Shown one piece after another: positions 1-5,252 of a stretch of DNA of 5,959 bases (positions are counted from its first letter, which is position 1; the number at the start of each line of letters is the position of its first letter). The notes under the pieces are model-generated. The model was not told the DNA's origin. It was given only the letters and a program-made list of their open reading frames with translations, and searched no databases. Location: positions 1 to 5,959 of the forward strand of contig JAFQRU010000025.1 in assembly GCA_017409915.1 (NCBI GenBank), in the 5' to 3' direction. This DNA comes from Clostridia bacterium (lineage in GTDB: Bacteria > Bacillota > Clostridia > Monoglobales > Monoglobaceae). The position numbers and the translations under genes were made by a program.

Positions 1-236
1 AGACAGTTTATGACCTGAGAATGAAAGGCGTTTTTGCAGAGCAGGATTTATGCGGAAGAAGTGTTAAAGCTCAGATGAAGTTTGCCAACAAGCTCGGAGC
101 AAAGTATAGCGCAGTTATAGGTGATGATGAAATCGCTAATAATAAAATAAATCTTAAGAATATGGAAAGCGGAGAGCAAAAAGAGATTTCTCTTACAGCA
201 GATTCCATATACGAATATATAACGGAGGGTAAATAA
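1..236 (+). CDS. hisS: Histidyl-tRNA synthetase, C-terminal part (5' end outside window)
   Basis: Cytosolic enzyme that charges tRNA-His with histidine. Only the last 77 codons are here. The frame is open from base 3 (T-V-Y-D-L-R-M-K...), so the Met at 21 is internal and not the start. The visible part is the class IIa anticodon-binding domain: a run with AEQDLCGRSVKAQMKFANKL is typical of bacterial HisRS, followed by GAKYSAVIGDDE and a later NMESGEQKEISL strand. Presence of this domain argues against the paralogue HisZ, which lacks it. The stop TAA (234-236) overlaps the aspS ATG by one base, so the two genes are probably translationally coupled. The hisS-aspS order is common in Firmicutes. 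The catalytic core and any leader (for example a T-box) are outside the window and cannot be judged. Confidence 0.93.
   Translation, partial: TVYDLRMKGVFAEQDLCGRSVKAQMKFANKLGAKYSAVIGDDEIANNKINLKNMESGEQKEISLTADSIYEYITEGK
224..228 (+). promoter_or_regulatory. Ribosome binding site of aspS
   Basis: GGAGG lies inside the last hisS codons, 7 bases before the ATG at 236. It favours this start over the second in-frame ATG at 245 (Met4), for which the spacing would be 16 bases. The start overlaps the hisS stop as TAATG, the usual layout for coupled translation. Confidence 0.8.
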
Positions 237-2005
237 TGGATACAATGCAAGGCTTAAAAAGAACCCACTATTGCGGTGAAGTTGACGGTATTGGAAACGA
301 AGTAATAGTTGGCGGTTATGTTCAGAAAATCCGTGATATGGGAAACCTTATATTTATTGATTTAAGGGACAGAACAGGAATTGTTCAGCTTGCTTTTGAC
401 GACACAACCGACAGAAGCGTATTTGAAAAGGCATCCCAGTGCCACAGCGAATATGTTTTAATGGCAAAAGGAACAGTCAGAGAAAGAGAAAGTAAAAACA
501 GCACTATCAAGACAGGTAATATTGAGGTTTTTGTAAACGACCTCCGTATTCTTGCAAAGGCTCAGACCCCTCCTTTTGAGGTTACTGATAAAACAAATGT
601 CAATGAAGAGTTAAGACTTAAATACCGTTATCTTGATTTAAGACGCAAGCCTTTACAGGATAACATTATAAAGAGAAGCCAGATTGCAAAGAGCGCAAGA
701 GATTATTTTTATGAAAACGGCTTTATTGAAATTGAAACACCAATGATGATAAAGTCAACTCCTGAGGGTGCAAGAGACTATATTATTCCGTCCCGTGTTC
801 ATAACGGCAAATTCTATGCTCTCCCACAGTCTCCGCAGATTTACAAACAGCTTTTGATGATTTCTGGCTTTGACAGGTATATTCAGCTTGCCCGTTGCTT
901 TAGAGATGAAGACTTAAGAGCGGACCGTCAGCCTGAATTTACACAGATTGACCTTGAAATGTCTTTTGTTGATGTTGAAGATATTTTGGAAATTGGGGAA
1001 GGTTTAATCAAGCGTCTGTTTAAAGATGTTCTTGATATGGATATTCCAACACCGCTTCCAAGGCTTACTTATAAAGAGGCTATGGAAAGATACGGAAGCG
1101 ATAAGCCTGATACCCGTTATGAAATGGAAATTATAAACCTTTCTGATTTAGTTAAAGATTGCGGTTTCGGAGTGTTCACATCAGCAATAGAGGGCGGTGG
1201 CTCTGTTCGTGCAATCTGCGCTAAGGGAGGAGCTGAAACTCTTACCAGAAAGGAAATCGATAAGCTTACCGAATATGTAAGAGGAATTGGCGCTAAGGGT
1301 CTTGCTTATGTAAGATGGGTTGATGATGCGCCAAACTGCTCTTTTGCCAAGTTCATGACAGAAGATGAGTTAAAGGCTATTTTAGATAGATGCGGAGCCG
1401 AAAAAGGCGATGTTGTATTTATTGTTGCAGATAAAGACTCTGTAACTCTTCCAACGCTTGGTGCTCTTCGTCAGAAAGTGGCAAAACAGCTTAATATAAT
1501 AAAGGACGGCTTTAACTTCCTCTGGATAACAGAATTCCCGTTCTTTGAATATGACGAAGAAAGTGATTCTTATCTTGCTATGCACCATCCGTTTACAATG
1601 CCACAGGACGATTGCATTCAGTATCTTGAATCCGCACCTGAAAAGGTTATCGCAAAGGCTTATGACCTTGTTTTAAACGGCACAGAGCTTTCTTCAGGCT
1701 CAATAAGAATAAACGATTATGAGCTTCAGCAGAAAATGTTTAAGGCGCTTGGTCTTACAGATAAAGAAATTGAAGAAAAGTTCGGATTCTTGGTTGATGC
1801 TTATAAGTATGGTGCAGCGCCTCACGGCGGAATGGGCATTGGTCTTGACAGAATTGCAATGATAATGTGCGGAGCTGAAAGTCTTCGTGATGTTGTTGCA
1901 TTCCCGAAAGTCCAGAATGCATCGGAGCTTATGTCGAATTCCCCTGGAATTGTTGATGAAAAGCAACTTGAAGAACTTGCTATTAAAACCATTACTAAAG
2001 AGTAA
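236..2005 (+). CDS. aspS: Aspartyl-tRNA synthetase, bacterial type
   Basis: Class IIb synthetase that attaches aspartate to tRNA-Asp in the cytosol. At 589 residues it has the usual bacterial length. Domains in order: N-terminal OB-fold that binds the anticodon (about 8-105, with the block FIDLRDRTGIVQ at 40-51); class II core with motif 1 around G162-P169, the flipping-loop sequence STPEGARDY at 174-182, and motif 2 FRDEDLRADRQPEF at 222-235; the bacterial GAD insertion (about 310-410); the HHPF segment near 450; and motif 3 GLDR at 536-539, whose Arg contacts ATP. No catalytic motif is missing and the frame is intact. It sits between hisS and tyrS in one apparent operon. Positions Met35 and Lys87, which I align by eye with residues linked to Asp/Asn tRNA discrimination, look more like the E. 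coli discriminating enzyme than the Pseudomonas non-discriminating one; this last point is inference. Confidence 0.98.
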   Translation: MDTMQGLKRTHYCGEVDGIGNEVIVGGYVQKIRDMGNLIFIDLRDRTGIVQLAFDDTTDRSVFEKASQCHSEYVLMAKGTVRERESKNSTIKTGNIEVFVNDLRILAKAQTPPFEVTDKTNVNEELRLKYRYLDLRRKPLQDNIIKRSQIAKSARDYFYENGFIEIETPMMIKSTPEGARDYIIPSRVHNGKFYALPQSPQIYKQLLMISGFDRYIQLARCFRDEDLRADRQPEFTQIDLEMSFVDVEDILEIGEGLIKRLFKDVLDMDIPTPLPRLTYKEAMERYGSDKPDTRYEMEIINLSDLVKDCGFGVFTSAIEGGGSVRAICAKGGAETLTRKEIDKLTEYVRGIGAKGLAYVRWVDDAPNCSFAKFMTEDELKAILDRCGAEKGDVVFIVADKDSVTLPTLGALRQKVAKQLNIIKDGFNFLWITEFPFFEYDEESDSYLAMHHPFTMPQDDCIQYLESAPEKVIAKAYDLVLNGTELSSGSIRINDYELQQKMFKALGLTDKEIEEKFGFLVDAYKYGAAPHGGMGIGLDRIAMIMCGAESLRDVVAFPKVQNASELMSNSPGIVDEKQLEELAIKTITKE

Positions 2006-2010
2006 GGAGA
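2004..2010 (+). promoter_or_regulatory. Ribosome binding site of tyrS
   Basis: AAGGAGA begins within the aspS stop codon (TAA, 2003-2005) and its AGGAG core stands 8 bases before the tyrS ATG at 2018. Sharing of bases between stop and ribosome site suggests that ribosomes finishing aspS can load tyrS. Confidence 0.8.
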
Positions 2011-2017
2011 TATAAAA

Positions 2018-3247
2018 ATGAGCGTATTTGATACCTTAAAAGAGAGAGGGTTAATCGCCCAGACAACTCATGAGGAAGAAATAAGAGAACTCTTAGAGAA
2101 AGAAAAAATCAATTTCTATATTGGCTTTGACCCGACTGCAGATAGCCTTCATATCGGACATTTTATGCAACTTATCGTTATGAAGCATATGCAAAATGCA
2201 GGGCACACACCGATTGTTTTGCTTGGTGGCGGAACAACAATGGTTGGCGACCCAACCGGTAAAGCGGATATGCGTCCGATGATTTCTCAGGAGACAATAC
2301 AGTATAATGCTGACCGTTTCAAAGAACAGATGTCAAGATTTATCGAATTTGGAGATAAGCCGGGACAGGCAAGAATGGTTAATAATGCTGATTGGCTCTT
2401 AAAACTTAACTATGTTGACTTTTTAAGAGAAGTTGGTGTTCATTTCTCTGTAAACAGAATGCTTACTGCTGAATGTTTCAAAACCAGGATGGAAAAAGGT
2501 CTTTCTTTCCTTGAATTTAACTATATGTTGATGCAGGGCTATGATTTTTATAAGCTTAACCGCGACTATAACTGCAAAATGGAATTCGGCGGAGATGACC
2601 AGTGGTCAAATATCATCGGCGGTATTGAACTTATTCGTAAAAAAGCAGGAAAGAGCGCTTACGGTATGACCTTTACGCTTCTTACAAACTCAGAGGGTAA
2701 GAAAATGGGCAAGACCGAAAAAGGTGCATTATGGCTTGACGCTGAAAAAGTTTCTCCTTATGATTTCTATCAGTATTGGAGAAATGTTGATGACCGTGAT
2801 GTTATCAGAATGTTAAAGCTTGTTACCTTTGTTCCGATGGAAGAAATTTATGAATATGAAAAGCTTGAGGGACAGGAATTAAATAAGGTTAAGGCTCTTC
2901 TTGCATATGAAGTTACAAAGATGGTTCACGGAGAAGAAGAGGCGAAGAAAGCTCAGGAAGCTGCTCAATCTGTATTTGGTGCCGGTGCAGCAAATGCAAA
3001 TATGCCTACTTTTGAACTTGCTAAATCAGAGCTTGCTGACGGAATGAACATTGTTGACTTAATGGTTGTATCTGGTCTTGTTCCTTCGAAGGGCGAAGGC
3101 AGACGAGTTATCCAGCAGGGAGGACTTAGCGTCGACGGCGAAAAAGTAACCGATATCGCACATATGATAACAGAATCTAATTTCAATGATGGAATTATCA
3201 TTATTAAGAAGGGTAAAAAGGTTCATATTAAGATTGAATTAGTGTAA
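2018..3247 (+). CDS. tyrS: Tyrosyl-tRNA synthetase
   Basis: Class Ic synthetase that charges tRNA-Tyr, acting as a cytosolic dimer. The 409 residues are close to the family's usual 400-425. The Rossmann catalytic domain opens with FYIGFDPTADSLHIGH (33-48), which holds tyrosine-site residues Tyr34 and Asp38 and the HIGH motif 45-48. It continues with LLGGGTTMVGDPTGK, then MQGYDFYKL and GGDDQWSN, which line the amino-acid pocket. The second ATP signature is KMGKT at 229-233 in place of KMSKS; KxGKT is normal for the TyrS class and separates it from TyrZ, which usually has KMSKS. The C-terminal S4-like RNA-binding domain begins near residue 350 (GLVPSKGEGRRVIQQGGLSV). The ATG at 2018 is preceded by AAGGAG at good spacing. 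It is the last gene of the synthetase unit, followed by a hairpin and, 155 bases later, an intrinsic terminator. No T-box lies directly before it. Confidence 0.98.
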   Translation: MSVFDTLKERGLIAQTTHEEEIRELLEKEKINFYIGFDPTADSLHIGHFMQLIVMKHMQNAGHTPIVLLGGGTTMVGDPTGKADMRPMISQETIQYNADRFKEQMSRFIEFGDKPGQARMVNNADWLLKLNYVDFLREVGVHFSVNRMLTAECFKTRMEKGLSFLEFNYMLMQGYDFYKLNRDYNCKMEFGGDDQWSNIIGGIELIRKKAGKSAYGMTFTLLTNSEGKKMGKTEKGALWLDAEKVSPYDFYQYWRNVDDRDVIRMLKLVTFVPMEEIYEYEKLEGQELNKVKALLAYEVTKMVHGEEEAKKAQEAAQSVFGAGAANANMPTFELAKSELADGMNIVDLMVVSGLVPSKGEGRRVIQQGGLSVDGEKVTDIAHMITESNFNDGIIIIKKGKKVHIKIELV

Positions 3248-3266
3248 TTTGTGCATATTGCACAAA
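3248..3266 (+). other. Perfect 8-bp hairpin directly after the tyrS stop
   Basis: TTTGTGCA (3248-3255) and TGCACAAA (3259-3266) are exact reverse complements around the loop TAT. The left arm starts on the base after the TAA stop of tyrS. No run of T follows on either strand, so it is not a classical intrinsic terminator. It may be an mRNA 3'-end stabiliser, a pausing structure or a DNA dyad; its role is not shown by the sequence. Confidence 0.5.
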
Positions 3267-3306
3267 AGAAATGCGAGTTTATTGATAATATGTTCTAAAT
3301 TACCTA

Positions 3307-3335
3307 TTGAAAAAAGTCGAAAAAAGTTGTATTAT
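3307..3335 (+). promoter_or_regulatory. Possible sigma-A promoter for a short transcript
   Basis: TTGAAA (3307-3312) and TATTAT (3330-3335) are separated by exactly 17 bases. Transcription would start near 3342 and meet the terminator ending at 3430 after roughly 90 bases. Chance matches are frequent in sequence this AT-rich, so support is moderate. It might otherwise be an unused match within the tyrS 3' untranslated region. Confidence 0.35.
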
Positions 3336-3401
3336 ATATACATACCACAACTAACAAACTTTTTTCATTTCCCTTTATGGAATTTAATTTCCAAAAAAGA
3401 A

Positions 3402-3430
3402 CGGATGTATTTGGCATCCGCTTTTTTTTT
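3402..3430 (+). terminator. Intrinsic terminator ending the synthetase unit
   Basis: Stem CGGATG (3402-3407) pairs with CATCCG (3415-3420) around a 7-base loop, then one C and nine T (3422-3430). An A-rich stretch before the stem (3393-3401) could pair with the T run and so give some activity on the other strand too. It lies 155 bases after tyrS and 37 bases before the -35 box of the nifS promoter, so it separates the two units. Confidence 0.87.
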
Positions 3431-3466
3431 GCCCATAATAAAATTCCTTAAATTAGGTCAAGCTAC

Positions 3467-3495
3467 TTTACAAAAAGAGAATTTGGTAGTATAAT
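3467..3495 (+). promoter_or_regulatory. Promoter of the nifS-iscU-mnmA operon
   Basis: The -35 box TTTACA (3467-3472) and a consensus -10 box TATAAT (3490-3495) have the ideal 17-base spacing. The predicted start near 3502 gives a leader of about 90 bases before the nifS ATG. The place, just downstream of a terminator and upstream of a conserved operon, supports the call. Confidence 0.82.
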
Positions 3496-3503
3496 ATGAG
3501 ATG

Positions 3504-3526
3504 GTATATTTTGTAGTAAAATATAC
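3504..3526 (+). promoter_or_regulatory. Perfect 9-5-9 inverted repeat at the nifS transcription start (candidate operator)
   Basis: GTATATTTT (3504-3512) and AAAATATAC (3518-3526) are exact reverse complements around GTAGT. The repeat begins 8 bases after the -10 box, so a bound repressor would block the polymerase; as RNA it would form a hairpin at the 5' end of the message. I do not recognise the motif: it does not match the E. coli IscR type 1 site as I know it, nor a PerR or Fur box. The symmetry is direct observation; operator function is inference. Confidence 0.5.
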
Positions 3527-3592
3527 TTTGAATTCACGGAGACGGTCTACTTTTCATAGATTTTTTCTCTGGAAAAGAAAGGTAGGATAAAA

Positions 3593-4777
3593 ATGACAAA
3601 AAGAGTTTATGCAGACCATTCTGCCACAACCCCTCTTAAAAAAGAGGTTTTAGATGCAATGGTGCCATATTTAACCGAAAATTTTGGTAACGCATCAAGC
3701 ATTTATCTTGAAGGCAGAGAGTCTAAAAAAGCCATTGAAACAGCGCGCGAGCAGGTTGCAAAAGCTATCGGTGCGCAAAGTAATGAAATCTATTTCACAG
3801 GCTCAGGAACTGAGGCTGATAACTGGGCAATCAAAGGTGTGGCTTATGCCTTAGCTGAAAAAGGAAAACATATTATAACATCAGCTGTTGAGCACCACGC
3901 TGTCCTTCATACTGTTAAGGCTCTTGAAAAAGAAGGCTTTAAGGTAACTTACCTCCCTGTTGATGAATATGGAATGGTTTCAGCGGAAGATGTTAAGAAT
4001 GCAATAACAGACGAAACGATTCTTATTACAATAATGTTTGCCAATAACGAAATAGGAACAATTATGCCTATTGAGGAAATCGGCAAGATTGCAAGAGAAA
4101 AGGGAATTATTTTCCATACCGATGCGGTTCAGGCTGTGGGAATGGAAGAAATTGATGTTGAAAAAATGAACATTGATTTGCTTTCCTTAACTGCCCATAA
4201 GTTCTATGGCCCTAAGGGTATCGGCGCTCTTTATATAAGAAAAGGTGTTAAAATCAAGAGATTCATTGAAGGTGGAGCTCAGGAGAAAAACAAGAGAGCT
4301 GGAACTGAAAATGTTGCCGGAATTGTTGGCCTTGGAAAAGCTATTGAACTTGCAACAACTGATATTGCAGGTAAAAAAGAAAAGCTTTCAAAACTTCGGG
4401 ATTTTTATATAAAAGAGGTAATGGAAAGAATTCCGTTTACAAGATTAAACGGCCATCCTACAAAAAGAATGGCAAGCAATGCAAATATTTCGTTTGAGTT
4501 TATTGAAGGGGAATCTCTCCTTTTGATGCTCGATATGAAAGGGATTTCTGCTTCTTCCGGAAGTGCCTGCACATCAGGGTCATTGGACCCATCCCATGTG
4601 CTTTTGGCAATAGGTCTTCCTCACGAGATTGCTCACGGTTCACTCAGAGTAACTTTTGGGGATAGCAGCACCATGGAAGATGCGAAATATATCGCTGATT
4701 CATTAGTGGAAATTGTTACAAGACTCAGAGATATGTCACCGCTTTATGAAGATGCGGTTAAATCGGGCAGAGTTTAA
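3593..4777 (+). CDS. nifS: Cysteine desulfurase, NifS/IscS family
   Basis: PLP enzyme that converts L-cysteine to alanine and leaves a persulfide on its own cysteine, which feeds Fe-S assembly and tRNA thiolation in the cytosol. The 394 residues fit the IscS/NifS class. Visible landmarks: N-terminal YADHSATTP (6-14); GSGTEADNWA, the PLP phosphate region; His101 in VEHHAVLHT, which should stack on PLP (E. coli IscS His104); TDAVQAVG; Lys203 in TAHKFYGPKG, the Schiff-base lysine; and the long active-site loop with Cys326 in SGSACTSGSLDPSHVL. The ACTSGS context marks group I (IscS/NifS) and not group II (SufS). The ATG at 3593 is preceded by GAAAGGTAGGA with acceptable spacing. It is the first gene of its operon, 21 bases before the scaffold gene. 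Whether the symbol should be nifS or iscS is a matter of naming; there is no sign of nitrogenase genes here. Confidence 0.96.
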   Translation: MTKRVYADHSATTPLKKEVLDAMVPYLTENFGNASSIYLEGRESKKAIETAREQVAKAIGAQSNEIYFTGSGTEADNWAIKGVAYALAEKGKHIITSAVEHHAVLHTVKALEKEGFKVTYLPVDEYGMVSAEDVKNAITDETILITIMFANNEIGTIMPIEEIGKIAREKGIIFHTDAVQAVGMEEIDVEKMNIDLLSLTAHKFYGPKGIGALYIRKGVKIKRFIEGGAQEKNKRAGTENVAGIVGLGKAIELATTDIAGKKEKLSKLRDFYIKEVMERIPFTRLNGHPTKRMASNANISFEFIEGESLLLMLDMKGISASSGSACTSGSLDPSHVLLAIGLPHEIAHGSLRVTFGDSSTMEDAKYIADSLVEIVTRLRDMSPLYEDAVKSGRV

Positions 4778-4783
4778 GAAAAG

Positions 4784-4789
4784 AAAGGA
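4784..4789 (+). promoter_or_regulatory. Ribosome binding site of the scaffold gene
   Basis: AAAGGA lies 9 bases before the ATG at 4799, in the 21-base space after the nifS stop (4775-4777). It supports the start MYSEKVMDHF, which matches the usual beginning of IscU/NifU proteins. Confidence 0.7.
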
Positions 4790-4798
4790 AATATAGAT

Positions 4799-5248
4799 AT
4801 GTATAGCGAAAAGGTAATGGACCATTTTACAAATCCAAGAAATGTTGGAGAAATTGAAGATGCAAACGCAGTTGGAAATGTTGGAAATCCAAAATGCGGA
4901 GATATAATGAAAATATATATGAAGATTAACGACGAATCAGAGGTTATTGAAGAGGTTAAATTCAAGACCTTTGGTTGCGGTGCGGCTGTTGCCACATCAA
5001 GTATGGCAACAGAAATGGTTAAAGGGAAAACCATCGAAGAGGCTCTCGCTGTAACAAACCTTGCTGTTGCGGAAGCATTGGACGGCCTTCCGCCGGTTAA
5101 AATGCATTGCTCTAACCTTGCACAGGAAGCAATACACAGTGCAATTGCTGACTATTATAACCGCAAAGGAATTGACCCAACCGGTATAGTTGGTTGCAAC
5201 GGATGTTGCGAGGCTTGTCATGGCCACCACGACGAAGAAGAGGAATAA
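4799..5248 (+). CDS. iscU: Fe-S cluster assembly scaffold, NifU N-terminal/IscU type, with Cys/His-rich tail
   Basis: Scaffold on which sulfur from NifS and iron form a Fe-S cluster before transfer to client proteins. The 149 residues cover one IscU-like domain; the C-terminal domains of full NifU are absent. The start MYSEKVMDHFTNPRNVG is typical. The three ligand cysteines are present: Cys33 in PKCGD, Cys60 in FGCGAA and Cys104 in KMHCSNLA, with Asp35 and His103 beside them. Cys33-Gly-Asp and the GCGAA loop fit IscU and not SufU, which has a zinc-binding insertion. An LPPVK motif (97-101), the HscA-binding site of proteobacterial IscU, is also present. Beyond about residue 130 comes a tail of four Cys and three His (C133-x2-C136-C137-x2-C140-H141-x-H143-H144), then DEEEE. 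I do not know a function for this tail. The gene lies between nifS and mnmA, 4 bases from the latter. Confidence 0.95.
   Translation: MYSEKVMDHFTNPRNVGEIEDANAVGNVGNPKCGDIMKIYMKINDESEVIEEVKFKTFGCGAAVATSSMATEMVKGKTIEEALAVTNLAVAEALDGLPPVKMHCSNLAQEAIHSAIADYYNRKGIDPTGIVGCNGCCEACHGHHDEEEE
5238..5244 (+). promoter_or_regulatory. Ribosome binding site of mnmA inside the scaffold's Glu codons
   Basis: AAGAGGA, made by the final Glu codons of the scaffold gene, has its GAGGA core 8 bases before the mnmA ATG at 5253. The stop TAA (5246-5248) falls between site and start, so translation of the two genes is probably coupled. Confidence 0.7.
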
Positions 5249-5252
5249 TCCT

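Larger units (their letters stand above)
3248..3592 (+). other. 345-base intergenic region between tyrS and nifS, no supported gene
   Basis: A strongly AT-rich gap that separates two transcription units. It holds a hairpin (3248-3266), a possible promoter (3307-3335), an intrinsic terminator (3402-3430), a second and stronger promoter (3467-3495), an inverted repeat at the predicted start of transcription (3504-3526), and about 65 further bases of nifS leader. An open frame of 81 codons starting with TTG at 3249 crosses all these signals up to the nifS promoter, has no ribosome site of its own beyond tyrS coding sequence, and resembles no protein I know, so I do not call it a gene. Confidence 0.8.

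Noticed and set aside
1..236. HisZ (HisRS paralogue) for the first partial gene
   Set aside because: HisZ lacks the C-terminal anticodon-binding domain, which is exactly what is visible here.
2702..2716. KMGKT in TyrRS as a degenerate KMSKS motif
   Set aside because: KxGKT is the normal form in the TyrS class, for example KFGKT in Geobacillus, so it is not a defect.
3446..3457. Imperfect dyad CCTTAAATTAGG upstream of the nifS -35 box, thought of as an Rrf2/CymR-like site
   Set aside because: Only the outer three pairs and part of the centre are symmetric, and I could not match it with confidence to a known consensus.
3249..3494. 81-codon open frame starting with TTG
   Set aside because: It crosses the tyrS 3' hairpin, the terminator and the nifS promoter, has no ribosome site of its own, and its translation looks like translated AT-rich spacer sequence.
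3431..3592. T-box or other known riboswitch in the nifS leader
   Set aside because: The leader is only about 90 bases, has no T-box antiterminator sequence, no internal terminator, and no aptamer motif that I recognise.
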